Assembly (NCBI GenBank): GCA_002315335.1 | Contig: DCGW01000091.1 | Coordinates: 15,849-28,802 of the forward strand | DNA length: 12,954 nt | From: Firmicutes bacterium UBA1768 | GTDB taxonomy: Bacteria; Bacillota; Clostridia; Peptostreptococcales; Anaerovoracaceae | Reading direction: 5' to 3' | Shown here: positions 1 through 7,199 of the stretch, piece after piece | Layout of the letters: every line of letters begins with the position of its first letter | Numbering within the stretch: the first letter of the stretch is position 1 | The notes under the pieces: model-generated | The model's database searches: none | Told to the model about the DNA's origin: nothing | The model's input: only the letters and a program-made list of their open reading frames with translations | Program-made: the position numbers and the translations under genes

Positions 1-157
1 CCGGAACCCGCGCCCTGAACCTGCGCCCTGTACCTGCGCCCTGTACCCGCGCCCTGAACCCGTGCCCTGCACCTGTGCCTTGAACCTGCACCCTGTACCC
101 GCGCCCTGCACCTGCGCCCTGCACCCGCACCCTGCACCCGCACCCGGAACCTGCGCC
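1..157. repeat. 13-bp tandem repeat array (about 12 imperfect copies)
   Basis: The core GCCCTG (or close variants such as ACCCTG) recurs every 13 bases at positions 12, 25, 38, 51, 64, 77, 90, 103, 116, 129 and 142, with a unit close to GCCCTGAACCYGC. The array begins at or before the left window edge and ends near 157. The minus strand has no stop codon in any frame across the array, and three units (39 bp) would give a 13-residue peptide period. The minus strand also holds runs of GGG separated by 3 or 4 bases at 117-145, a canonical G-quadruplex pattern. It lies about 300 bp beyond the end of glpK. Whether it is intergenic or the start of a repeat-rich gene to the left cannot be decided here. 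Confidence 0.9.
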
Positions 158-191
158 TAAAATCATTTTCAACTGGTATCCAACAGCCAAA

Positions 192-260
192 CAACTATTC
201 CTTAAAACTGTGTTTTTCAAAAATGCACCGTTTTTTTGATTTTTCACAAAAATCGGTGTA
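192..260. repeat. Hairpin-bearing repeat, copy 1
   Basis: This copy starts with CAACTATTCCTTAAA (192-206) and contains TGCACCGTTTTTTTGA (224-239), both shared exactly with a second copy at 364-436. The segment 224-260 can fold into an imperfect hairpin: TGCACCG pairs with CGGTGTA through one G-U pair, and the T-run pairs with CACAAAAAT after one mismatch. The T-run is inside the stem rather than after it, so this is not an ordinary intrinsic terminator. Its function is unknown. Confidence 0.7.
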
Positions 261-363
261 AAAAATCTCTTAATCACATAGGATTATTAAAAATCCGACC
301 ATTTTCACCCCTAAAAATTGCTCCAAACCGCATAAATTGGAAAAATATGGAAGTTTTTGGCCG

Positions 364-436
364 CAACTATTCCTTAAATCTTGACGATATGAGAGGAAAT
401 GCACCGTTTTTTTGAAATTAATAAAAAAACGGTGCA
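364..436. repeat. Hairpin-bearing repeat, copy 2
   Basis: This second copy of the element at 192-260 again starts with CAACTATTCCTTAAA (364-378). Here the hairpin is perfect: arm TGCACCGTTTTTTT (400-413) pairs with AAAAAAACGGTGCA (423-436) around a 9-base loop. It ends 28 bp beyond the glpK stop codon, so it may protect or mark the 3' end of the cysK-glpK transcript. No U-run follows the stem on the minus strand, so I do not call it a terminator. The different spacers between the shared blocks argue for an old duplication. Confidence 0.75.
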
Positions 437-464
437 TTATTACAGAACCATGGTTTTGAATTCC

Positions 465-2486
465 TTAACCCTGTGATTTTCTCGTAAGAGTCCTGCCGAC
501 ACACGCCTTCCACTCCGCAACCTCGCTTTTTCTATCGGTTTGCGGGTAAAAAACTCTATCTACCTCTTCACGTCTGAAGCTGTCAATTTCCTCTGGGCTC
601 TTCCAAAGACCAACTCCCAGCCCCGCCAGCAGAGCCGCTCCCAGCGCCGTGGTTTCAATATTTTTCGGCCTTATAATATTAATCTCTGAAACATCCGCCT
701 GAAACTGCATAAGAAAGCTGTCTCTGCAGGCGCCGCCATCGACATTGAGGTCGGAAACCATAATCCCACTGTCCTCTATCATTGCATCAAGCAGCTCCAT
801 GGTCTGAAACGCCATCGACTCAACTGCTGCCCTCACAATGTGAGCGTCGGTAGTTCCTCTGGTTATTCCCATTATTGCTCCTCGCGCATACATATCCCAA
901 TAAGGTGCACCCAGACCAGTAAACGCCGGCACAAAATACACACCGCCATTGTCCTCAAGGCTTGCCGCAATATCACTCGAAGCCGAAGCAGACTCGATAA
1001 TCTTCAGCCCGTCTCTGAGCCACTCAATAACCGCACTGCCTATAAAAACACTGCCCTCTATAGCGTAATTTATCCTATCCTTCAGGCCAATACCAATAGT
1101 AGTAATCAGCCCATTTTGCGAAATCCTGCACTCCTCACCCATATTCATAAGCAGGAAGCAGCCCGTTCCATAGGAATTCTTAGCCTGACCAGGGGCAAAG
1201 CAACGCTGCCCAAAAAGCGCACACTGCTGGTCACCCGCCATCCCCGAAATAGGGATTTCAAAGATGGAAAAATTTTCATTCGGAGCTTTTCCAGATCCCT
1301 CATCGGCTTCAAGAGAGCCGCCATAGCCATCACCAGCCAAACAGCCCAGACCTTCTCCGGCAACGCCATCTCGACAGCCCAAGCCTTCTCCAGCAACTCC
1401 ATCTCGACAGCCCAGACCTTCTCCGGCAACGCCATCTCGACAGCCCAAGCATTCTCCGGCAACGCCGCCTCGACAGCCCAAGCCCTCTCCAGCAACGCCT
1501 CCTTGACTGCCCAGACCTTCTCCAACAGCTCCGCCTTGAGCAATTAAACCCTTTCCGAAGCTTTGACCAGGCGTCCTCTCATTACCTCCGCCGGAACCAC
1601 ACCCAGCGTCCTTTCCGTAAATCCCAAACACCTTACGCTCTTCGTCTCCGCCAATACAAACCTTATAAGTCCCGTAAACCTCAGCCGACGACCTCACCTC
1701 AGGCAGCATCGACTCCGGAATTCCGAATATTTCAAGCAGCTCCTTGTCCCAACACAGGTCCTTAATATTAAAAAGCATGGTCCTCGAAGCATTAGTATAG
1801 TCTGTGACATGAACCTTCCCGCAGGTCATATTCCACAGAAGCCAGGTGTCAACCGTTCCAAAAAGAAGGTTATCGGGCTCCAACCCTGGCACATTTTCAA
1901 GAATCCACTTGATTTTGGTTGCCGAAAAATACGAATCTATCAAAAGCCCTGTCTTTTCCCTGATTTTTTCAACCATACCCGGAATAGCCTTTAGCTCCTC
2001 ACAATAATCCGCAGTTCGTCTGCACTGCCAGACTATAGCGTTGTAGACCGGCTCACCCGTCCTCTTATCCCAGACAATAGTTGTCTCTCTCTGATTTGTT
2101 ATGCCTATCGCTGCAATATCCTCAGCTCGTATTCCATCACAGGCACCACCGACGCCAGTCCCCGTTCCGCTTTCTCCAAAGGCACTTCCGACGCCCGACT
2201 CCGCTCCAAGCTCTCCACAGGCACTTCCGACGCCAGTCCCCGCTCGGCTTTCGTCACAGCCTCCACCGGCCCCAGCCTTTCCTCCGCCGAGAGCCCTGCC
2301 GATAACCTCGTCAAGAACCCCCAGCTGGGTATTAAGAATATCCTTCGGGTCATGCTCAACCCATCCCGGCTTCGGAAAAATCTGTCTGAACTCCTTCTGG
2401 CTAATATCTATTATTTTCCTGTTTTCATCGAAAATCATCGCTCTGGAACTGGTGGTTCCCTGGTCAAGCGCAATCAGATACTTCAT
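465..2486 (-). CDS. glpK: Glycerol kinase with two repeat-encoded insertions
   Basis: The product phosphorylates glycerol with ATP to sn-glycerol 3-phosphate in the cytoplasm (FGGY sugar kinase family). Visible family blocks are the N-terminal phosphate loop DQGTTSSRA (8-16), GITNQRETT (128-136), [11 protein letters not shown] (148-158), GTVDTWLLW (210-218), [12 protein letters not shown] (229-240), [11 protein letters not shown] (417-427), [10 protein letters not shown] (522-531) and [15 protein letters not shown] (582-596). The start at 2486 is preferred because an AGGAG site lies 7 bases upstream and the family N-terminus [10 protein letters not shown] begins there; the frame stays open upstream but overlaps the cysK end. 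The protein is 673 residues against about 500 normally. The excess lies in a Gly-rich insert at about 67-118 (three 13-residue repeats) and a larger one at about 273-405 (six 11-residue repeats). All catalytic blocks are intact, so it is probably functional. It follows cysK by 46 bp with no terminator between. Confidence 0.95.
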   Translation of the reverse strand: MKYLIALDQGTTSSRAMIFDENRKIIDISQKEFRQIFPKPGWVEHDPKDILNTQLGVLDEVIGRALGGGKAGAGGGCDESRAGTGVGSACGELGAESGVGSAFGESGTGTGVGGACDGIRAEDIAAIGITNQRETTIVWDKRTGEPVYNAIVWQCRRTADYCEELKAIPGMVEKIREKTGLLIDSYFSATKIKWILENVPGLEPDNLLFGTVDTWLLWNMTCGKVHVTDYTNASRTMLFNIKDLCWDKELLEIFGIPESMLPEVRSSAEVYGTYKVCIGGDEERKVFGIYGKDAGCGSGGGNERTPGQSFGKGLIAQGGAVGEGLGSQGGVAGEGLGCRGGVAGECLGCRDGVAGEGLGCRDGVAGEGLGCRDGVAGEGLGCLAGDGYGGSLEADEGSGKAPNENFSIFEIPISGMAGDQQCALFGQRCFAPGQAKNSYGTGCFLLMNMGEECRISQNGLITTIGIGLKDRINYAIEGSVFIGSAVIEWLRDGLKIIESASASSDIAASLEDNGGVYFVPAFTGLGAPYWDMYARGAIMGITRGTTDAHIVRAAVESMAFQTMELLDAMIEDSGIMVSDLNVDGGACRDSFLMQFQADVSEINIIRPKNIETTALGAALLAGLGVGLWKSPEEIDSFRREEVDRVFYPQTDRKSEVAEWKACVGRTLTRKSQG
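1341..1550 (-). repeat. 33-bp in-frame tandem repeat inside glpK (6 units plus a partial)
   Basis: Six 33-bp units (1353-1550) and a partial seventh encode 11-residue repeats close to [11 protein letters not shown] at glycerol kinase residues 313-378. The first units diverge ([22 protein letters not shown]) and the later ones are nearly identical, as expected from recent slippage or unequal exchange at one end. The unit is a multiple of three, so copy-number changes keep the reading frame. The array lies in the loop between EVYG and [11 protein letters not shown]. Confidence 0.95.
2142..2258 (-). repeat. 39-bp in-frame tandem repeat inside glpK (3 units)
   Basis: Three 39-bp units encode the 13-residue repeats [26 protein letters not shown] and [13 protein letters not shown] (residues 77-115). 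They fall between the helix ending VIGRAL and the strand [14 protein letters not shown]. In E. coli glycerol kinase only a short surface turn is found there. The sequence is unrelated to the 33-bp array in the same gene. Confidence 0.9.
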
Positions 2487-2493
2487 ATTTATA

Positions 2494-2498
2494 CTCCT
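2494..2498 (-). promoter_or_regulatory. Ribosome binding site of glpK
   Basis: AGGAG lies 7 bases before the ATG at 2486 and decides the start, which matches the conserved N-terminus. A second AGGAGG at 2513-2518 in the cysK-glpK gap has no start codon at a usable distance. Confidence 0.75.
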
Positions 2499-2532
2499 GA
2501 AATAGTAGTTTTCCTCCTGAGCAACTGCAGCT

Positions 2533-3459
2533 CTACTTGAACATCTCAGTCGACATATATCTCTCTCCCGTGTCAGGAAGAAGCGCAACTATAGTTTTTC
2601 CCTTGTTTTCATCCCTCTGAGCAAGCTTAAACGCTGCTGCAAGAGCCGCACCGCCGGTAATTCCGACCAGAATACCCTCGCTTCGCGCCATCATACGTCC
2701 ATAGAGGTATGCCTCATCCTCAGTTATAGTTAATATCTCATCATAAACACCCCTGTCCAGAGTTTCCGGAATAAAGTTCGCGCCTATACCCTGAAGTCCG
2801 TGCGCACCCGCTTTTCCCTCAGTAATCAGAGGTGACTTTGCAGGCTCAAAGCCCACTACCTTAAGCTCAGCCTTCTTCGACTTGAGATAATTTCCTGTGC
2901 CGCTGATAGTTCCGCCCGTGCCTATACCGGCCACGAAAATATCAACCTGACCTTCCGTATCCTCCCAGATTTCCGGACCGGTTGTCTTAAAATGCGCCTC
3001 CGGGTTGTCGGGATTTACAAACTGACCCGCAATAATGCTGCCCGGAATTTCCTTCTTAAGCTCCTCCGCCTTCGCAACCGAACCAGCCATGCCCTTCGAC
3101 CCATCAGTGAGAATAACCTCCGCGCCGTATGCTTTTATAAGAGCAATCCTCTCAACACTCATGGTATCCGGCATAGTCAGCACTACCTTATAGCCCTTAG
3201 ATGCAGCCACGGCAGCCAAACCTATTCCCGTATTTCCGCTGGTTGGCTCGATAATAGTGGCCCCCGGTTTGAGCAGCCCCTTCGCCTCGGCTTCTTCAAT
3301 AATATTAAGCGCAACCCTGTCCTTTGCAGAACCCGCCGGATTAAAATACTCAAGCTTAGCGAGAACCCTCGCCTTTGCACCCGCCTCAGCGGAAATTGAC
3401 GGAACCTCCATCAGCGGAGTTCTTCCTATAAGCTCACAAACATTCTTATATATTTTCAT
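2533..3459 (-). CDS. cysK: Cysteine synthase A (O-acetylserine sulfhydrylase)
   Basis: This PLP enzyme replaces the acetate of O-acetyl-L-serine with sulfide to give cysteine, the last step of sulfur assimilation. It has 308 residues, normal for CysK. Lys46 in NPAGSAKDR should form the internal aldimine. [10 protein letters not shown] (73-82) is the substrate carboxylate loop, [10 protein letters not shown] (179-188) the PLP-phosphate loop, and HGLQGIG (220-226) and [10 protein letters not shown] (294-303) are CysK-type blocks. MPDTMSVER (96-104) favours CysK over CysM. The usual C-terminal GISSGAA reads GITGGAA (266-272), a mild departure near the residue that contacts the PLP ring nitrogen. 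The start at 3459 has GGGAGG 7 bases upstream; the in-frame ATG at 3474 overlaps that site and is less likely. It is probably co-transcribed with glpK, an unusual pairing with no obvious pathway link. Confidence 0.95.
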   Translation of the reverse strand: MKIYKNVCELIGRTPLMEVPSISAEAGAKARVLAKLEYFNPAGSAKDRVALNIIEEAEAKGLLKPGATIIEPTSGNTGIGLAAVAASKGYKVVLTMPDTMSVERIALIKAYGAEVILTDGSKGMAGSVAKAEELKKEIPGSIIAGQFVNPDNPEAHFKTTGPEIWEDTEGQVDIFVAGIGTGGTISGTGNYLKSKKAELKVVGFEPAKSPLITEGKAGAHGLQGIGANFIPETLDRGVYDEILTITEDEAYLYGRMMARSEGILVGITGGAALAAAFKLAQRDENKGKTIVALLPDTGERYMSTEMFK

Positions 3460-3466
3460 TTCCAAA

Positions 3467-3472
3467 CCTCCC
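3467..3472 (-). promoter_or_regulatory. Ribosome binding site of cysK
   Basis: GGGAGG is placed 7 bases before the ATG at 3459. It selects this start over the in-frame ATG at 3474, which would overlap the site. Confidence 0.75.
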
Positions 3473-3490
3473 ATTTATACTTCTGTAGAC

Positions 3491-3609
3491 GTATGTAGCT
3501 GCCGGCCGTTTCGGATATGTTTAGTTCATGAAACCTGCATTTGCCGGCCATTCCGACCTTTTTAGACCAGCCAACCTGCATTTGCCTGCCCCGGTCCTTT
3601 TTTAGATAA
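3491..3609. repeat. Three degenerate direct repeats (about 41-42 bp) upstream of cysK
   Basis: On the plus strand GCCGGCC or GCCTGCC recurs at 3501, 3543 and 3584. The second and third copies share CCTGCATTTGCC followed by a TTTTTAGA block; the first copy is more diverged. The array fills most of the gap between the serS terminator and the cysK ribosome site, so it lies in the expected cysK promoter or leader region. I found no convincing -35/-10 pair inside it. Confidence 0.6.
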
Positions 3610-3628
3610 CACACCCCTCACCAGCACT

Positions 3629-3657
3629 AAACAAAACGGGGCGAAAAACTCCGCCCC
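3629..3657 (-). terminator. Intrinsic terminator downstream of serS
   Basis: On the minus strand GGGGCG (3652-3657) pairs with CGCCCC (3638-3643) around an 8-base loop and is followed by GTTTTGTTT (3629-3637). It lies 260 bp past the serS stop and should end the UPF0182-glutamine synthetase-serS transcript before the cysK leader. Confidence 0.65.
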
Positions 3658-3699
3658 TCAATCAAAACCGCTGTAATAAGATGTATTTTTCCAGTCGAC

Positions 3700-3890
3700 A
3701 AACGACCCTTCCGCCAACCGGGTCTCAGCCTCATCAACCGACCAGGCCTTCACCCGAAAGGCCAATCTGCAGAAGCCTCAACCAGCTCCAGACTTCACAC
3801 AAAGCCCGTCCGCAGCCGCCTCATCAGCTCCAACCTTCAGCCCAGTCTTCTCTGGCAGCTACTCCTCGACAATCCAGGCCTATCTGCAGC
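3700..3890. repeat. Highly degenerate repeats (about 40-45 bp) after serS
   Basis: Read on the minus strand, blocks starting GAAGG or GAAGT and continuing with a TGGAGCTGATGAGG-like string recur; their starts map to plus-strand CTTC at 3708, 3748, 3793 and 3835 (steps of 40, 45 and 42). The segment from the serS stop to the terminator has no gene with a ribosome site or recognisable product. The open plus-strand frame here is low-complexity (Pro, Gln, Ser) and is not credible. Confidence 0.4.
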
Positions 3891-3916
3891 CTTATCTTCT
3901 CTCAAACACCTTCACC

Positions 3917-5188
3917 CTACTTAATTACGTCAATTCCCATATATGGTCTGAGCGCCTCAGGAATAACAACGCTTCCATCCGCCTGCTGATAATTCTCCAG
4001 AATAGCAGCTGTAGTTCTTCCGATAGCAAGTCCGGAACCGTTAAGAGTATGCACCAGCTCAGCCTTTGCCTTTGGCTCAGGTCTGAATCTGATACCAGCT
4101 CTTCTTGCCTGATAATCCTCAAAGTTAGAGCAGGAAGAAATCTCAACGTATCTGCCGTAGCTTGGCATCCAAACCTCAATATCATAAGTCATAGCCGAAC
4201 TGAAACCAAGGTCTCCAGAGCTCAGCTTAACAACCCTGTATGGAATTTCCAGTATCTGCAGCACTTCCTCAGCGTCAGCCAACAGCTTTTCAAGCTCATC
4301 ATAGGAAGTAGCCGGGTCAACCATCTTAACCAACTCAACCTTATTAAACTGATGCTGTCTGATAAGCCCTCTTGTATCACGACCAGCCGAACCCGCTTCC
4401 TTTCTGAAGCACGGTGTATAAGCTGTATAATAAACCGGAAGCTCGCTTCCATCAATAATCTCGTTCATTCTGAGGTTAGTAAGAGGCACCTCTGCAGTAG
4501 GAACAAGGAAGAAATCCTTAGCCGGAACATGGAACATATCCTCCTCAAACTTAGGCAGCTGACCAGTACCTGTCATCGCATCTCTGTTTACCATGAAAGG
4601 AGGCAGAACCTCTGTATAACCATGCTTTGTTGTATGAAGGTCAAGCATAAAATTCATAACAGATCTTTCGAGTCTTGAACCCAGACCCTTATACACAGTA
4701 AATCTTGCGCCCGAAATCTTTGCAGCCCTTTCAAAATCCAATATTCCGAGGTCCGTACCAACGTCCCAGTGAGCCTTAAACTCAAAATCAAACTCTCTCG
4801 GAGTTCCCCACTTCTTGATCTCAACATTATCCTCATCAGAAAGCCCAAGCGGAACTGTTGGGTGCGGAGTATTCGGTATGCCCAAAAGTGTAGCCCTGAG
4901 CTCAGCCTCAATAGCCTTAACCTGGTCGTCAAGGTCCTTAACCTTTTCGGAAAGCGCCTTCATTTCAGCCATAATAGCTGTAGTATCCTCGCCAGCCTTC
5001 TTAAGCTTAGGAATTTCCTTAGAGGTCTGGTTCTGCTTATTCTTCATAGCCTCAACCTCAGCTAACAGCTCTCTTCTCTTTTCGTCGAGCTCAACAGTCT
5101 TAGGCAGGTTAAAATCTCCCTGACCCCTGCTTTCCACAGCCTTTAATACCGCATCATACTCTGTTCTGATTCTCTTAATATCAAGCAT
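3917..5188 (-). CDS. serS: Seryl-tRNA synthetase
   Basis: This cytoplasmic class II synthetase charges tRNA-Ser (and tRNA-Sec) with serine. Its 423 residues match bacterial SerRS. Residues 30-100 form the antiparallel coiled-coil arm that grips the tRNA long variable arm. The catalytic domain follows with motif 1 around [11 protein letters not shown] (190-200), the TAEV serine-site loop (231-234), motif 2 [20 protein letters not shown] (261-280) and motif 3 [19 protein letters not shown] (383-401), all intact. The start has GGAAGG 7 bases upstream. Only 21 bp separate it from the glutamine synthetase stop, so it is probably co-transcribed with it, and there is no room for the serine T-box leader often found before serS in Firmicutes. 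It ends with TAG, and a terminator lies 260 bp further on. Confidence 0.98.
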   Translation of the reverse strand: MLDIKRIRTEYDAVLKAVESRGQGDFNLPKTVELDEKRRELLAEVEAMKNKQNQTSKEIPKLKKAGEDTTAIMAEMKALSEKVKDLDDQVKAIEAELRATLLGIPNTPHPTVPLGLSDEDNVEIKKWGTPREFDFEFKAHWDVGTDLGILDFERAAKISGARFTVYKGLGSRLERSVMNFMLDLHTTKHGYTEVLPPFMVNRDAMTGTGQLPKFEEDMFHVPAKDFFLVPTAEVPLTNLRMNEIIDGSELPVYYTAYTPCFRKEAGSAGRDTRGLIRQHQFNKVELVKMVDPATSYDELEKLLADAEEVLQILEIPYRVVKLSSGDLGFSSAMTYDIEVWMPSYGRYVEISSCSNFEDYQARRAGIRFRPEPKAKAELVHTLNGSGLAIGRTTAAILENYQQADGSVVIPEALRPYMGIDVIK

Positions 5189-5195
5189 TGTTCTT

Positions 5196-5201
5196 CCTTC
5201 C
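5196..5201 (-). promoter_or_regulatory. Ribosome binding site of serS
   Basis: GGAAGG sits in the 21-bp gap after the glutamine synthetase stop, 7 bases before the serS ATG. It supports independent initiation within an operon. Confidence 0.65.
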
Positions 5202-5209
5202 TTTGTATA

Positions 5210-7105
5210 TTAATAAATGTTCTTTTTATATTCGCTGTATAGTTTGAGAAGAGTCTCTATCTTTTCTCCGATTTCAAGCTGCAGCTCAGATGCAAGCGGA
5301 TAATCCTTCAACTTAAGCGCCCGTCTGGTCTTAAGGAACAGAGACTCATGCGTCTTGGAATCCTTCATCAGCTCCTGCTTGAGCAAATCAATCCTCGACC
5401 ATATCTCAACGTCATAGTCAGTCTCTATTTCCGGACTAAGCTTTACACAGTCACGAACCACGTCCCTGTAGTCCTCCAAAATCCTCGTGGAAAGCTCAGT
5501 CTGCCACATATCTATCATAGCTTCTTTATATGAAGAAATTATGAGGTCGTTGAAAACATCGCCCCTATATAGCACTGACAGCTTATCGGGGTTGTTGTCA
5601 AGCTCAACTGCACTCTCCCACACTGTCGCCGGAGCCTTGCCAAAGAGCCTGTTTCTCTCCTCAGGAGTGTACTCGGTGAAAACATTTTTCTCACTTCTGT
5701 AAACCCTGTCCTTTTCGAGATAAACCGCAGGCTCTCCATAACCCTTGGAAATCTCCTTTTCGAGCTCCTCAGGCCCTCTGCCTGCCTCAAGAACAGCCTT
5801 GATTCCGTCCAGCATAGCAAGATAAGAAGCCGCCATAACAAGATAAGTATTGCTCTTAGGGTTAGGCGAACGAAGCTCAAACCTTGTAGAATAAGGGTTG
5901 TCCAGCTCTCGCACAAGCCCTGCTAATACGGTTCTGTTTCGCGAAGGTGTGTGTGCGTCGCGCCCCAAAGAGGTAACTATACAAACCGGCGCCTCAAACC
6001 CCGGCTTCAGCCTCTGCAGCGCGTCATTTGTAGACGCAATAAACGGATTGAGCACCTCATAGTTTTTAAGAAGCCCCATCAGTGCACCGTAGCCTATAGG
6101 TGACATAAACTGTGAAGGGTCGTTCGAATTAAAAAGATTTACTCTCCTGCCGTCCTTCATTCTCGCCGCAACACCAAGGTGAGTATGCTCGCCGTTACCC
6201 GCAGCAAGCGCAATCGGCTTTGCCTGGAAGGTAACATCGAGACCGCTGTTTCTGAAAACATCCTTAACAACGTTTTTGACCTGTGCTTCATTGTCCGCGG
6301 CCTGCAGCGCCTCCGAATACTTCCAGTCTATTTCGAGCTGCTCCATAACGTGGTCAAAAGAGCCTCTGCCAACCAGCTTCGCCTTGACACCGCCTACCTC
6401 CTTATGACCCATTTCAACCTCAAAGCCGTATAAGTCGAGGATTTTCAGCGTCTTCTCCAGTGCGGTTCTCACAGGGCCCACAGTCCTCTTCCAGTACTGC
6501 TCCTTCAGAGTCTGTGAGGTCGCAAGCTGCTCTCTGTCAGCCTTGTCGTCCGGAGTTTTAACCCAGAACTCCAGCTCGGTAGCCGAGGTCAGCTCAATCT
6601 CAGCGATTTCATCAGGTGACTTTATTCCTATATATTCCCAGATATAGCTGTTTTCTGTTATTGCCTCCAGAACTTCCTTTTTAAACTCCTGTATCGCCTG
6701 CTTGAGTATAACTCTTGAACCAACCGCCAGCGTTTCATTGTGAACGAGGACAGAAGGAATACGCAGCGTACCTACAGGAAGTCCGGTTTCATTATCTATA
6801 TGGTCGTAGTTATAATCCACGTACCAGTTTACATCTCTATCCGGCAGTATATCAACCTTTGCGTTGTCCAGCTCAGCGATGTGCGGCAGCATAACGCTGG
6901 AGCCGTCGGTCTGAACTCCGCTCTTCATCAAGGACTCAAAGTCCTCGAGAAAGACCTTGACCGGGATTTTCTCGTCGGTTGAATAACCCCAGATATCAAC
7001 ACCCACGAAGGAAACAAACTCAACCTCAGGGTGTGCCGAGAGGATTTTGGCTACTGAAGCGAGGCCGTTTTCCTCCGGCGCTATTTTATAAAGCATCTCT
7101 ATCAT
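5210..7105 (-). CDS. Long, divergent glutamine synthetase (GSI-related)
   Basis: Glutamine synthetases condense glutamate and ammonia using ATP. The 631-residue product shows family blocks in order: DGSS (67-70), TELEF (176-180), EVEMGHKEV (229-237), EQLEIDWKY (255-263), GNGEHTH (303-309, the usual NGSGMH loop), QRLKPGFEAP (364-373), SRNR (388-391) and RFELRSPNP (408-416). Acidic metal ligands and the loop histidine appear kept. Two things differ from the usual protein of about 440 residues: about 16 extra residues between the HKEV and EIDW blocks (about 238-254), and an extra 150-odd residues after the core (about 480-631), mostly helical and charged, ending in a hairpin around ALKLKDYPLASELQLEIGEK that loosely recalls a UVR-type motif. 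The NLYDLPPEE-like adenylylation segment is absent. The start has AGGA 7 bases upstream. It lies between UPF0182 and serS. Glutamine synthesis is likely but not certain; related ligase activity is possible. Confidence 0.85.
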   Translation of the reverse strand: MIEMLYKIAPEENGLASVAKILSAHPEVEFVSFVGVDIWGYSTDEKIPVKVFLEDFESLMKSGVQTDGSSVMLPHIAELDNAKVDILPDRDVNWYVDYNYDHIDNETGLPVGTLRIPSVLVHNETLAVGSRVILKQAIQEFKKEVLEAITENSYIWEYIGIKSPDEIAEIELTSATELEFWVKTPDDKADREQLATSQTLKEQYWKRTVGPVRTALEKTLKILDLYGFEVEMGHKEVGGVKAKLVGRGSFDHVMEQLEIDWKYSEALQAADNEAQVKNVVKDVFRNSGLDVTFQAKPIALAAGNGEHTHLGVAARMKDGRRVNLFNSNDPSQFMSPIGYGALMGLLKNYEVLNPFIASTNDALQRLKPGFEAPVCIVTSLGRDAHTPSRNRTVLAGLVRELDNPYSTRFELRSPNPKSNTYLVMAASYLAMLDGIKAVLEAGRGPEELEKEISKGYGEPAVYLEKDRVYRSEKNVFTEYTPEERNRLFGKAPATVWESAVELDNNPDKLSVLYRGDVFNDLIISSYKEAMIDMWQTELSTRILEDYRDVVRDCVKLSPEIETDYDVEIWSRIDLLKQELMKDSKTHESLFLKTRRALKLKDYPLASELQLEIGEKIETLLKLYSEYKKNIY

Positions 7106-7146
7106 CTTCTTTTCCTAATGATTTATCTGTATTAACTATATTGTTG

Positions 7147-7161
7147 TGGAAAATTTTTCCA
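7147..7161. promoter_or_regulatory. Odd palindrome upstream of glutamine synthetase
   Basis: TGGAAAA and TTTTCCA flank a single central T in the 94-bp gap before the glutamine synthetase gene. It could be an operator or a weak RNA fold. It does not match the GlnR box TGTNAN7TNACA. A TATAGT hexamer on the minus strand downstream might be a -10 element, but no good -35 accompanies it. Confidence 0.3.
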
Positions 7162-7199
7162 TTTGCTCGACAAATCTCTGACCGGCTTCCGAGCCTCAT

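Noticed and set aside
400..436. Perfect 14-bp hairpin as the glpK terminator
   Set aside because: The T-run lies inside the stem and only three T follow it on the minus strand, so it does not fit intrinsic termination.
840..1547. Long plus-strand open frame opposite glpK
   Set aside because: It is antisense to conserved glycerol kinase blocks, and its Ser/Thr/Ala-rich half is only the reverse reading of the 33-bp repeats.
1341..1550. 33-bp repeats considered as a CRISPR array
   Set aside because: Units are directly contiguous with no spacers, keep the glpK frame, and no cas gene is nearby.
2487..2588. Longer N-terminus for glycerol kinase
   Set aside because: It would overlap the cysK stop, lacks family similarity, and the AGGAG site points to 2486.
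3475..3637. Cysteine T-box or SAM riboswitch before cysK
   Set aside because: No T-box sequence (TGGNACCGCG-like), specifier stem or antiterminator, and no SAM-riboswitch core is visible; the leader is dominated by direct repeats.
3681..3989. Plus-strand 102-residue frame in the serS-cysK gap
   Set aside because: Low-complexity Pro/Gln/Ser composition, no ribosome site, and it overlaps the serS 3' end antisense.
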